Positions 1 to 8,509 of a stretch of 43,787 nt of DNA are shown here, piece by piece (within the stretch, counting starts at the first letter, position 1; each line of letters begins with the position of its first letter). The notes under the pieces were generated by a model. The model saw nothing but the letters and a program-made list of their open reading frames with translations, ran no database searches and was not told the origin of the DNA. Source of the DNA: Culturomica sp. (GTDB lineage: Bacteria; Bacteroidota; Bacteroidia; Bacteroidales; Marinifilaceae); contig JAISVB010000003.1 of the NCBI GenBank assembly GCA_031271755.1, positions 1 to 43,787 of the forward strand, given 5' to 3'. The translations under genes and the position numbers were made by a program.

Positions 1-772
1 CAAACCCGCCCCGTTGCACCCACCCCCAACACACTCACCCCTCCGTTTCTTTTTACCTGTTTTCCGCCCCTGTCCCCAACACAAAAAATAGGTAAAAACC
101 AACCCGACCCACCCAATCCACACCCCAATCCACAAACCCGCCACCCCGGCAATATATTTTCGGAAAAATCCACTCACACAACCCCTCCGAATTTTCCCTC
201 AAAAACATTGCCTCCCACACACCGCACCCCTTCCCGTGCTTGCCCGGTGTCCGCAAGCCTCCACCCACAATCCCCACACTCGTGCTTGCGGCCATCCTGC
301 CGGGCAAGCTCCAACCCTCAATCCACCTTATAACTCAAATATCCAAATTACCACTTTGGCAAACAACAAATTCACCTCCTCTTTCTCTTATTTACCCCCG
401 AAAAAAAGAACCCTGCAAAAGTAGCAATTCCGCTTACCGGCAGTAAAGGTCAAGCCCTACGGGTTTTTATAAAAATCTCCACACCTCCGCTGCGCTACGG
501 GTAGTATTTTTACAAAAAACCTTGACAGCCGCCGCTCCATTGCTATCAGAAAGGCATCTCCTTTTTTTCTTCCTTTTTTCTCTCTTCCGGAAAAATAATA
601 CAACGGATTTTACTGCCTCAAAGCAACTTAATACACTAAAAGGCATAAGCCGCCAACAAAGAAGCACAAGCAAACACACACCCTATTTTAGCATTTGGAT
701 AAGGATTGGGCCATACCAAGTCCATACCAACTCCAAGTAAAACATATTTTTTAACAACTAAACATTTGAGAA
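1..772. other. Gene-free left edge, C-rich then A/T-rich
   Basis: I see no convincing gene here. The first 320 bases are strongly C-rich and G-poor on this strand, and the short open frames have no recognisable protein features. Between 449 and 526 there is a compact nested repeat structure (listed separately). At 711-733 the 8-mer CCATACCA occurs twice, 11 bases apart, shortly before the DUF6266 gene. The stretch may be the end of a larger mobile element lying to the left of the window. Confidence 0.6.
449..526. repeat. Nested inverted and direct repeats, possible structured RNA
   Basis: An outer inverted repeat GTCAAG (449-454) / CTTGAC (521-526) encloses an inner inverted repeat TAAAAAT (470-476) / ATTTTTA (506-512). 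An 8-base direct repeat CTACGGGT occurs at 457-464 and 495-502. The order outer arm, CTACGGGT, inner arm, CTACGGGT, inner arm, outer arm would fold on either strand. No gene overlaps it. Function unknown. Confidence 0.45.
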
Positions 773-1417
773 ATGGGAACAATTAAAAAAGGAATCCTCG
801 GAGGATTCTCCGGAAAAGTCGGAACAGTCGTAGGGGCAAGCTGGAAAGGCATTGCATACATGCGCTCCCTTCCGCAAAGCGTAAAAAATCCACGTACAGA
901 ACCGCAAAGGCGCCAACGAAGCAAATTTGCACTCGCACTCGGCGTACTCAAACCAATGACCGCCCTCCTGCGTACGGGGTGGAAACTCTATGCACACAGG
1001 CAATCGCCCTTCAATGCGGCAACCGCCTACACATTGGCCAATGCCATAACCGGGACCTATCCCGCTTATGAAATCGCCCCGGACAAAATACTGGTTTCCC
1101 GCGGATCCCTGACACCCGCTGCCAATCCACACATCACGGCCACAATGGGAAACATGGAATTTCAATGGGAAGACAACAGCGGAACAGGCTCGGCAACACA
1201 AACCGACAAAACCCTGATTGCCATCCTCAACCTGGCCAAAGGCGAAGCCATCACCGGAACAGCAGGAGCTGAACGGGCAGAAGAAGCACAAACCGTTCCA
1301 ATCCCCGCCGACTGGGCAGGCGATGAAGTACACGCCTATCTTGGTTTCATATCCGAAGACGGAAATGAAATCGCCAACAGTGTCTACCTTGGAACGGCCA
1401 CCGTTACACAAGCGTAA
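773..1417 (+). CDS. DUF6266 family protein
   Basis: The 214-residue protein starts MGTIKKGILGGFSGKVGTVV and continues with a WKGIAYMR segment, the typical glycine-rich N-terminus of the DUF6266 family found in Bacteroidota. No signal peptide or membrane segment is visible; the C-terminal half is rich in T, A and G and looks beta-structured. The family has no established function. Here it heads a cassette followed by holin-like, muralytic and lipoprotein genes, and it is separated from them by a terminator, so it may be made in larger amounts than they are. A structural, coat-like or exported role is only an inference. Confidence 0.8.
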   Translation: MGTIKKGILGGFSGKVGTVVGASWKGIAYMRSLPQSVKNPRTEPQRRQRSKFALALGVLKPMTALLRTGWKLYAHRQSPFNAATAYTLANAITGTYPAYEIAPDKILVSRGSLTPAANPHITATMGNMEFQWEDNSGTGSATQTDKTLIAILNLAKGEAITGTAGAERAEEAQTVPIPADWAGDEVHAYLGFISEDGNEIANSVYLGTATVTQA

Positions 1418-1437
1418 AAAAAATAGCTGACAACACC

Positions 1438-1465
1438 AAGGGCCGCTCATTCGGGCGGCCTTTTT
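1438..1465 (+). terminator. Rho-independent terminator after DUF6266 gene
   Basis: The stem GGCCGC (1441-1446) pairs perfectly with GCGGCC (1455-1460), flanked by AA on the left and TTTTT on the right. It lies 21 bases after the stop codon of the DUF6266 gene. Confidence 0.85.
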
Positions 1466-1501
1466 AGAAACAAAAATCATAATCAATTAAAAACCAAGAA
1501 C

Positions 1502-1954
1502 ATGAAATTACTTTTTATACCCTCCCTAATAAACGAAGACTGGAGCCATCTCCATGCGCTTTTAGCCGTTTTGGCAATCCTCTACGCCTGCGTATTCGCA
1601 TCCGTACTGATAGACCTCTTCTTTGGAATAAAGCGGGCAAAACGCCTCAAAATAGCCCGGACAAGCTTTGGATACCGTCGAACCATCACCAAATTGACAA
1701 GCTATTTTGGCCTGATGCTCATGCTATCCATTGCCGACATCGCAGCAAGCGTCATCCTCAAAATGCCTTACTTCACCGTTGCCGGCGTAATCGGAATTGT
1801 AGCAGTAGAAGCAAAATCCGTACTCGAAAACATCAGGCAACAGGAAAAAGGAATTAATGAAGCGCAAAAAATACTTTTGAAACTCTTTGAAAACAGGGAA
1901 GAACTCCAAGCCCTCATCACCTTCCTAAACACTCAAAAAACAGAAAAACCATGA
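1502..1954 (+). CDS. Phage-type holin family protein
   Basis: This 150-residue protein has an N-terminal hydrophobic segment (about residues 18-42), a basic linker (FGIKRAKRLK), and two further hydrophobic stretches (about 65-105), ending in a charged helical tail. Size and layout match the holin-like proteins found in Bacteroidota prophages. Holins form membrane lesions that let muralytic enzymes reach the wall. Its last bases overlap the next gene in an ATGA overlap (1951-1954), so the two are translationally coupled. No other phage morphogenesis genes are nearby. The holin function rests on topology and context, not on a catalytic motif. Confidence 0.7.
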   Translation: MKLLFIPSLINEDWSHLHALLAVLAILYACVFASVLIDLFFGIKRAKRLKIARTSFGYRRTITKLTSYFGLMLMLSIADIAASVILKMPYFTVAGVIGIVAVEAKSVLENIRQQEKGINEAQKILLKLFENREELQALITFLNTQKTEKP

Positions 1955-2361
1955 CACCACGAGGATACTGCAACAACAACCCTCTAAACATCCGGCACAA
2001 CGCAGATCTCTTTCAGGGCGAAACCAAAGGCACAGACAAAAGCTTCAAAACATTTTCTACCATGTCTTACGGTTACCGTGCAGCCTTTGTAATCCTATAC
2101 ACCTATCTGACAAGAGGATGGAACACCATCGAAAAGATCATTACCCGATGGGCGCCACCTGCCGAAAACGACACCGAGATGTACATTACCAATGTCGAAA
2201 AGTGGTCCGGTGTCCCACGCCATAAGAAGCTGACCGCTACCGATGGAATGGACTACATCATGATAATCGCCGCCATGAGCTTCATTGAAAACGGAAAAAA
2301 CGCCGATATAACAGAAATCCAGGCGGGCTTTAACCTGCAAACCAAAATCACAATGCCGTGA
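1951..2361 (+). CDS. NNPLNIR-motif muralytic/structural-P5-like protein
   Basis: The 136-residue product begins MTPRGYCNNNPLNIRHNADL. The RGxxNNNPLNIR motif marks a small family in Bacteroidota phages and chromosomes that is often annotated as structural protein P5 or a lysozyme-like protein. The tail segment MDYIMIIAAMSFIENG fits the helical body of the family. It probably cuts peptidoglycan. It has no signal peptide, which fits delivery by the holin encoded directly upstream, whose stop codon it overlaps. The exact bond cleaved cannot be told from sequence. Confidence 0.65.
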   Translation: MTPRGYCNNNPLNIRHNADLFQGETKGTDKSFKTFSTMSYGYRAAFVILYTYLTRGWNTIEKIITRWAPPAENDTEMYITNVEKWSGVPRHKKLTATDGMDYIMIIAAMSFIENGKNADITEIQAGFNLQTKITMP

Positions 2362-2440
2362 AACCCGCATGCTGCCAGGCACAAAAGAGCCTGTTTATAC
2401 AAAGGGTTCCATACGGCCATTGAAAACAAATTATAAACGT

Positions 2441-2848
2441 ATGAAACCGATCATCTTTCTTGCAACCACAACACTTCTATCGCTCTGCCTTTGCAACTCC
2501 TGCAAAACCCTGCAATACATCCCGGTAGAAACCATAAAAACAGAATACCGCGACAACCACATCCGGGATTCCATATTCCGCTACGACTCTATTTTCGTCA
2601 AACAAAAAGCCGACACCGTATTTTTCGAGCGCTACAAATACCTATACAGGGATAAAATCATCACAGATTCCATTTTCATTCAGGACACCATCCGCATACC
2701 CTATCCGGTGGAAGTCATTAAGGGAGTAAAAAAGCCTTTATCAGGCTGGCAAAACTTCCAAATCTGGAGCGGCCGCATTACCCTTACACTCAGCTTGCTT
2801 GCGCTTGTGTATTTCGCACTGAAACTGAAAAAGAAATTGCCGTTTTAG
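2441..2848 (+). CDS. Spanin-like lipoprotein with C-terminal membrane anchor
   Basis: I take the ATG at 2441 because it directly precedes a lipoprotein signal: MKPIIFLATTTLLSLCLCNS followed by Cys, with LCNSC as lipobox. The mature part is a charged, probably coiled segment (about residues 25-95) with repeated D-S-I-F and R-D-S-I patterns. A hydrophobic helix follows near residues 108-128, then a KLKKKLPF tail. Lipid attachment at one end and a membrane helix at the other is the layout expected of a unimolecular spanin, which joins the two membranes in the last step of phage lysis. That role is inferred from layout and from the holin and muralytic genes just upstream. The family itself is not one I recognise by name. 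Confidence 0.55.
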   Translation: MKPIIFLATTTLLSLCLCNSCKTLQYIPVETIKTEYRDNHIRDSIFRYDSIFVKQKADTVFFERYKYLYRDKIITDSIFIQDTIRIPYPVEVIKGVKKPLSGWQNFQIWSGRITLTLSLLALVYFALKLKKKLPF

Positions 2849-2880
2849 TACCGTCGAAAAATAATTGCCTCCTTACAGAA

Positions 2881-2911
2881 AAATTCCGCTATTCAAAAGC
2901 GGAATTTTTTT
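2881..2911 (+). terminator. Rho-independent terminator closing lysis cassette
   Basis: AAATTCCGCT (2881-2890) pairs perfectly with AGCGGAATTT (2898-2907), a 10-bp stem with a 7-base loop followed by a T run. It lies 32 bases after the lipoprotein gene. Confidence 0.9.
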
Positions 2912-2951
2912 GCTTCAATCTATCATTCTTTATCTCAAAAATCATTTACCT

Positions 2952-3146
2952 TTACAGGTAACTAATATTTTCTTTTTATTACTTCTTGATAGTTAGGTGT
3001 TTAATGTACCATATTTGTACCACGAATACCATAAGAAACTGAAAATAAATATATTAAAAATACTGCATCGGAAAGTAGACCGGGCAGAACAACAATCGAC
3101 AACGATCACTAAAATGCTGTTAGACGCCCGTTTGGAGCGTCTTTCG
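2952..3146 (+). ncRNA. Copy A of duplicated promoter-leader-hairpin segment (candidate small RNA/attenuator)
   Basis: Bases 2952-3077 are repeated, with about eight substitutions and no gaps, at 13457-13582. The segment carries a Bacteroidota-type promoter (TTG at 2986-2988, CATATTTG at 3010-3017). A transcript would start near 3024, run through the conserved leader ending CTGCATCGG (3063-3071), cross a 45-base stretch that differs between copies, and end in hairpin GACGC (3123-3127) / GCGTC (3137-3141) followed by TTT. The hairpin sits at the same relative position in both copies. It precedes the HTH and integrase genes by 240 bases, so it could be an attenuator for them or a stand-alone RNA of about 120 nt. 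Confidence 0.5.
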
Positions 3147-3385
3147 GCGTTTGCGCGTTATTGTTGTTTTTCTTTTTTGAGCGGTTTTGACTACCGTTTT
3201 CGCCCTTATTTCTCCCCCGAAACATTTTTAGAGAGCCACCCCTGCGTGTCAAGTGCAGTCGTGAGACACTATGAGACGTGGAGGGACGCCATGAGACAAT
3301 TTTGGACGGTGTTTTATGACATCCGCCACATTCTGCACTACTCTGGCGCTATGACCGGAGAAATCACTTCTTATATCATAAAGCC
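3147..3385. other. Gap between leader hairpin and HTH gene
   Basis: A reading frame is open through this gap (2997-3389), but its product is a mixture of Cys- and aromatic-rich text with no family resemblance, and it starts inside the duplicated promoter. I do not accept it as a gene. The repeated GAGAC phrases at 3261-3297 (gtgagacac, atgagacg, atgagaca) are the only visible pattern. Confidence 0.5.
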
Positions 3386-4123
3386 ATGAGTAGCAACATT
3401 GAAGTTGAACGCATCTGTCAATTTTGCGGCAATGCGTTCGTGGCGAAGACGACCGTCACAAAATTTTGCTCCCATCGCTGTTCGTCGCTCGCCTACAAGC
3501 AGAAGAAGCGGGAAAGCAAGATTGAAAATTCAAATTATGAGACATTAACTCAACTTAATTCTGCGCACGATCCTATCCTAAAAGGTAGGGAATTCCTCAC
3601 ACCGCGAAATGCAGCTTTGCTGCTCGGCATCGGACGGGCGACGATGTATTGCTACCTCGCCGACAATGTTGTGAAATGCGTACGCATCGGCGGGAAAACT
3701 TTTATCCGTCGGCGGGATATCGATGCATTGTTCGACGCTGCCGGAGCATACGAACCGAAAGTGGAGGAACAACCCGAACCGATCACGGAATTTTATACGA
3801 TCAAGGAGATAATGGAGAAGTTTCAATGTGGCGAGACTTGGGCTTACCGGGTCATCAAGGAGAAAAATATCCCTCGGGTGTCGCGTTTCGGGCGCACCTT
3901 ATATAGTAAGCGACACGTCGATCGGTCGTTCAAGGCGAAGTCGAAACCGGTCACCTTTGAATATTACACTACCGAGGAGGCTATAGCAAAATATGACCTG
4001 ACCCGCGACTCGCTATACCATATCATCAAGAAGAATAACATTCCGAAGATTAAAGCCGGACGGCACATCAAGATCGCGGCGGCGGAACTCGACAAAATTT
4101 TTGAAAAACCAATAATACTGTAA
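3386..4123 (+). CDS. Excisionase-like protein with zinc knuckle and three HTH domains
   Basis: The 245-residue protein starts with a four-cysteine zinc knuckle (C11, C14, C28, C32). Three MerR/excisionase-type helix-turn-helix units follow at about residues 70-118 (FLTPRNAALLLGIGRATMY), 135-180 (YTIKEIMEKFQCGETWAYRV) and 190-240 (YTTEEAIAKYDLTRDSLY). Each has the pattern of a helix, a turn, then I-P-x-I/V before a basic strand. Such proteins usually sit directly before a tyrosine recombinase in Bacteroidota integrative elements and act as recombination directionality factors or regulators. It is 3 bases from the recombinase gene. The tandem HTH units suggest binding to repeated DNA sites near an attachment site. 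Confidence 0.75.
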   Translation: MSSNIEVERICQFCGNAFVAKTTVTKFCSHRCSSLAYKQKKRESKIENSNYETLTQLNSAHDPILKGREFLTPRNAALLLGIGRATMYCYLADNVVKCVRIGGKTFIRRRDIDALFDAAGAYEPKVEEQPEPITEFYTIKEIMEKFQCGETWAYRVIKEKNIPRVSRFGRTLYSKRHVDRSFKAKSKPVTFEYYTTEEAIAKYDLTRDSLYHIIKKNNIPKIKAGRHIKIAAAELDKIFEKPIIL

Positions 4124-4126
4124 ACT

Positions 4127-4994
4127 ATGGCGACAAAAGTAAAACTGCGGTGCAAGCCCATCACGCAGGGGCGAGAGAGCCTCTACCTCGATTTTTATCC
4201 GCCCATGCGCGACCCCGAGACGATGAAAATGATCCACAAGGAGTACCTCGGCATCTACATTTTTCAGGAACCGATCAACGAAATCCAGCGCGAGTACAAC
4301 GCCGATATGCTGCTTAAGGCCGAGGCGATCCAGGCGATGCGCATTCAGGCCGTCATCAACGAAGAGTACGGATTTCTTGATAAGCGCAAGCAGAAGGGCG
4401 ATTTCTTGGAGTATTTTCGGAGCTTCCTGCTGCACAAAGACCCGAAGTGGAAGATGCTCTATGCCCATTTCGAGAAATTCACTAACGGTCGGTGTACGTT
4501 TGGCGAGGTGAACGTCGATCTGTGCCGGAAGTTTCGGGAGTATCTTTTGAGTGCGAATCAGCGACATCCTGCAACCCGAATGGCGACACATTGTTCCGGC
4601 ATCGGACGGTGGGTACTGTATGCGTCTGCGTACTGAGAAGACCCAAACCGAGACCACGCTGCCTATCAGCGATGAGGCATTGGAACTGTGCGGCGAGCGT
4701 GGTGACGGGCGGGTTTTCCGTGGATTGGAGCGTTCGATGATCCAGCATCCGTTGCAGAAATGGCTCCGGCATGCGGGCATCGGGAAGCACATCACGTTTC
4801 ACTTAGCGAGGCATACCTTCTCGACGACGGTCGGAATACTAAATGGCCTGCCAATCGAGACGTTAAGCCGTATGCTTGGCCATATAAATATTAAGACCAC
4901 CCAGATTTATGCGAAGATACTCGACTCGAAGATATCGGAGGATGTAAACTTACTGTCTGACAGGGCGTTAAATTTGCGGAATTTGTATCAGTGA
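4127..4994 (+). pseudogene. Tyrosine recombinase (integrase) with internal deletion and frameshift
   Basis: The first part (4127 to about 4553) encodes the N-terminal arm-binding and SAM-like core-binding regions, ending VDLCRKFREYLLSA. In another frame, from 4551 (GTG), the text resumes as VRISDILQPEW, which carries the first catalytic arginine. HLARHTF (HxxR), LGHINIKTT and TQIYAKI (the nucleophilic tyrosine) follow. Intact relatives have roughly 90-100 residues between these parts, including most of the core-binding domain and the linker to the catalytic domain. The deletion joined ...LLSA to VRISD and shifted the frame, so no full protein can be made. The island is therefore probably immobile by its own recombinase. 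A separately translated C-terminal fragment from the GTG is possible but unlikely to work. Confidence 0.85.
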
Positions 4995-5095
4995 AAAGAG
5001 TGGAGCACAACCTTGCTATTTTTGGAGTCAAAGGTTCGAGTGTCATTTGCGCTCACGGCAAAGTTCTAAATATTAACGAATTGTAAATCAGGCTG

Positions 5096-5124
5096 TTTTA
5101 CCGTTGCCAAATCGTGTACCTTTG
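5096..5124 (+). promoter_or_regulatory. Bacteroidota-type promoter element downstream of integrase remnant
   Basis: TACCTTTG at 5117-5124 matches the -7 consensus TAnnTTTG exactly, with a T-rich -33 region (TTTT, 5096-5099). The next 130 bases hold no plus-strand gene, only an imperfect stem around GACCCTC/GAGTCT (about 5190-5208). It may be left over from a gene lost by deletion, or drive a short RNA. Confidence 0.4.
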
Positions 5125-5253
5125 GGCATATTTAGTCATATTGCAGTTGTTAATATGCTGATAACAAACTTATTGTAAATGGCACATCAGACCCTCGTTT
5201 TGAGTCTAACCCTATCCCTATAAATTATTTGGATTATCTTAATGCAGTAATTA

Positions 5254-8200
5254 TTAACTTTTTAGAAGCATTTTTTCTTTTCGCATAGCCTCTTTTTTCT
5301 TATCCCGATACATCTCTCTTATCGTGTTTGTCATTCTTGCAGGCAACTTGTCATGCTTAAGTTTAAGTTTAGTTAACAATTTTAAGAAAGTATCCTCCTC
5401 GCGTGAGTCTGATTTTGTATGAAAATATAAATGCTCGATCAATTTCACGATTAAATAAACTTGCACCACATTATTGCCAACAGAAGAAATAAACTTATTG
5501 ATATATTTCACATAATCTTCTCCATTATTCTCCCAATATAATCCTACTGAGAAAAACTTCTCTATGTCAGAGCACTCTTTATCGCGATTATCTGCCTCTA
5601 TTTTTTTATAAAAAACAGAAGTCAATTTGTGGGTGCCAAGATGTTTTTGTAACCCCGTAAACATCCCCAAGGGTACCGTTTTTAAAATCCATTCTAAATT
5701 AGTGTTATCGGAAAATATAGGAGGCAGATGTTTGTGTTCGATATAGTATCGAACTATCATCTCTTTAAAAACAATGGCCCATGCTATAGTCCCATTTACG
5801 ATAGAATGATATATGTCTTGTTTTAATCTTACATCCTCAACCCCCTCAGAATTCCTTAATATGTTGGACATTATTACAATAACCTTGTCAAGAGAGTAAT
5901 AATTTGAGGTTGATATGTTTACATCATCTGGGATTTGTGCTAATTGTTCATCATAATGAGACAACATTTTTTCTTCTGTTGGCCGATTAGCTTTAATCTT
6001 GGATGTATCAATTTGCTTTGCTATGGGTTCTTCTTTTTTTGATGTGTCCCTTTTAACTACATTCGTAAAGAAATCATCGATATCAACAGCATTTAAAATG
6101 GGTAGAATAGAGGCACTTGCCTTTTTATACCAACCATAGATTTCTTCAAGAGCTTTTTTGTCCGTTCTGGTTAGTCCTGAATAATAATCAATTTCTCTCG
6201 GAAATTTAAAAAATTGGTCTTCATGGAACACGCACTCTCTAAACTCTGCATTGTCAATCATACGCTTTGCCAAGAAAAAATGAAAAAAGCAAGAGTGACT
6301 AAATTTAATATGGTTGCCATTCACCTTGGTAAATATTTTCCGAATGATGAAATAGGAGCCAATAGCATTTGCATCATATTGGTCGTACCCGACCTTTTTT
6401 AGATAATCATGTATGATCCCCAAATACTCCGAGTAGAGTATTATGTAATTTGAGTTACCTGCATCCAGCATTTTTTCTGCGATATTAGCAAGCAACATTG
6501 TTTTATTTTTATAATCCAAATGGGCTCTATAAATATTTTCAGAGCTCATCTTCTCAAGAATTAACTCCACATAAATATCCAACAGAACGGCTTGGTTAAT
6601 CGGCTTCCGGTCTGTATGTTCACACCACAAAAACAAAGAAACTGACATGGCAGTACTTGGCAATGAGTAAGAACAGAACGAAGAAACCATTTTGTCCAAT
6701 CTCCTATTATAGTCAAGATTGTCTGCTTCTGGCATCCATTTACTTAACATATTTTTTATATGCGACGACCGGAATGGCAATAAGTGATTTTGCTCAAATG
6801 CAATTGTATTCTTGAGAAAAGAGGTCGGAGTAACACCTGTTAATTCACAGCCAGCAGTTGCTTTTATTTGAATACCATCATTCTTTCGTATAAATCCTTG
6901 AAGTCTCTTTATAAAATACTCATTCTGATCTTCAAAATCCATATTGTCAACTAAAAATACTACTGCTTTTTGACCGACAAGTAAATTTGCATTATCCGTT
7001 GAACATTTTAAGAAATCTTTGATGATGGTTATTATCTCTTTCCCAGATGACTCATTTACATCGATATAAATCGGTATCTTCCCAAGATAAGAATCTTCCA
7101 TGTATACCTGTAATAATCGATAGAGCAAAGTTGTTCTTCCGCTCTCTGCGGGGCCAAAAAATATTTGATTTTGACTGTTTCTAATGATATCCGTGACCTC
7201 CATATAAGAGCCATTTTCTTCTCCCGTAATACCATCCTGTATGGGTGGCATTATAAAGGCCTCTTTGAGAGTCTTAACTATATTGGCTTTATTGGGGATT
7301 ATTTGTTCATCAATTCTCGGATAAAAATCTTCTTCAATGGTACGTCGTGCATCATTAATAACTCTCTGTAGATTGTTGAGATTTTGATTGGGAATTTCAA
7401 GCTCTAAGACACCTGCATCACCTAATTGTGTGTTAGGAACATATTTGCGACCTTTGAAATTATATGTATAATATTCCGACGTTATTAGCTTGTGAGCATT
7501 GTCATATGTTATTATTGTGACTCCATTCGCAAACGCCTTACCTCCACTACTTCTTATTTCACTTTGGAAAGACGGAGCAACATTGATAAACATTGCTCCA
7601 TACATACCGAGTTGCATAGTGGTATCACTATCATGGACATGTCCGACCAATAAGATATCAAAGCCTTGAGTAATCAAATGGATGGTTGTTTTAGTCTCAA
7701 GTTTGAACCAATCTAAGGGATGATGAATTAATGCAATGCGAACATCGCAGTCTTTGAGGTAAGAAAGACTTTTATTGACTTGTTGCTCCCCTAAAACAAG
7801 ATGATTTTTATCGTCATCATCATATGCATGCCACGCAGAATTAAAGCAGGCAACTCCGATCTTTTGCTCTTGTATGTCATAAATAAACGAACTGCCTAAT
7901 AAAGAAATATTTGCACTACTCTCGTTTTTATATAGAGAAGTCTCGAACTCTTTGAACGGTATTATTCTTTGTATTCCCTCCTCATTTCCTTTTTCAAGGA
8001 CATTTTTAACAAAGTCAAGAATAGCCTGATAATCAGCCTGAAACTTCTGATTCATGCCAAGATTAACAAATTCAGAATCAAGACTTCTGTCAATATCATG
8101 ATTCCCCGGGATAATTAAAAAGTGATTTTTAGGGAAAGAAGTTTTGTTTATTATATCGTTAATTACCTGTTTTTCAAAGATATCAAATGCCTCTTTCGGG

Positions 8201-8379
8201 CTAGAAAAATCTCTTCCCGCTTTATCGATTAGATCGCCTGTACAAGCCACAATCGTATCGGCCCCAATTAACCCTTTTTCATGAATCAACTGAACCAAGG
8301 CCGGCGAAATGTACTCGATCCAATCGCTAAGGTTTTGTTTATTTAAATGGAAATCGGATAAGTGTACGATATGAAACAT
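5254..8379 (-). CDS. Metallophosphoesterase-STAND NTPase fusion (candidate defence protein)
   Basis: I take the ATG at 8379 (MFHIVHLSDFHL) rather than the upstream TTG, giving 1041 residues. Residues 1-290 form a calcineurin-like metallophosphoesterase with all metal motifs: D9-x-H11, GD at 48-49, GNHD 92-95, HH 219-220 and GHVH 246-249. A linker leads to a P-loop NTPase: phosphate loop GPAESGRTT (409-417), Walker B VVFLVDN ending at D478, and a sensor-like stretch IKATAGCEL. A helical region to the C-terminus resembles the sensor part of STAND proteins but has no repeat I can name. The Walker A lysine is arginine (R415). Effector, switch and sensor in this order is typical of bacterial NLR-like antiphage proteins. 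The gene is A/T-rich compared with its neighbours and stands alone on its strand, so transfer is likely. The target nucleic acid or nucleotide is unknown. Confidence 0.75.
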   Translation of the reverse strand: MFHIVHLSDFHLNKQNLSDWIEYISPALVQLIHEKGLIGADTIVACTGDLIDKAGRDFSSPKEAFDIFEKQVINDIINKTSFPKNHFLIIPGNHDIDRSLDSEFVNLGMNQKFQADYQAILDFVKNVLEKGNEEGIQRIIPFKEFETSLYKNESSANISLLGSSFIYDIQEQKIGVACFNSAWHAYDDDDKNHLVLGEQQVNKSLSYLKDCDVRIALIHHPLDWFKLETKTTIHLITQGFDILLVGHVHDSDTTMQLGMYGAMFINVAPSFQSEIRSSGGKAFANGVTIITYDNAHKLITSEYYTYNFKGRKYVPNTQLGDAGVLELEIPNQNLNNLQRVINDARRTIEEDFYPRIDEQIIPNKANIVKTLKEAFIMPPIQDGITGEENGSYMEVTDIIRNSQNQIFFGPAESGRTTLLYRLLQVYMEDSYLGKIPIYIDVNESSGKEIITIIKDFLKCSTDNANLLVGQKAVVFLVDNMDFEDQNEYFIKRLQGFIRKNDGIQIKATAGCELTGVTPTSFLKNTIAFEQNHLLPFRSSHIKNMLSKWMPEADNLDYNRRLDKMVSSFCSYSLPSTAMSVSLFLWCEHTDRKPINQAVLLDIYVELILEKMSSENIYRAHLDYKNKTMLLANIAEKMLDAGNSNYIILYSEYLGIIHDYLKKVGYDQYDANAIGSYFIIRKIFTKVNGNHIKFSHSCFFHFFLAKRMIDNAEFRECVFHEDQFFKFPREIDYYSGLTRTDKKALEEIYGWYKKASASILPILNAVDIDDFFTNVVKRDTSKKEEPIAKQIDTSKIKANRPTEEKMLSHYDEQLAQIPDDVNISTSNYYSLDKVIVIMSNILRNSEGVEDVRLKQDIYHSIVNGTIAWAIVFKEMIVRYYIEHKHLPPIFSDNTNLEWILKTVPLGMFTGLQKHLGTHKLTSVFYKKIEADNRDKECSDIEKFFSVGLYWENNGEDYVKYINKFISSVGNNVVQVYLIVKLIEHLYFHTKSDSREEDTFLKLLTKLKLKHDKLPARMTNTIREMYRDKKKEAMRKEKMLLKS

Positions 8380-8425
8380 GGCGATCAAGTTAGATGTTAT
8401 TGGTATGTAATCAAGTTAACTATGG

Positions 8426-8433
8426 CAAAGTTA
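8426..8433 (-). promoter_or_regulatory. -7 element for the metallophosphoesterase-STAND gene
   Basis: On the minus strand TAACTTTG matches the TAnnTTTG consensus and lies 46 bases before the ATG at 8379, giving a short leader. No clear -33 TTG lies at ideal spacing. Confidence 0.4.
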
Positions 8434-8509
8434 ATATTATTTCATACAAACTAATACAAGTAGCTTTCAATAAATATCGTACTCGTAAATTGGGAAATCT
8501 GGAATATTA

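Noticed and set aside
236-446. Short plus-strand open frames at the left edge
   Set aside because: Two overlapping frames of 62-68 codons in C-rich DNA, without features of real protein.
2997-3389. 130-residue plus-strand open frame before the HTH gene
   Set aside because: It starts inside the duplicated promoter, reads through the hairpin and has no protein-like features.
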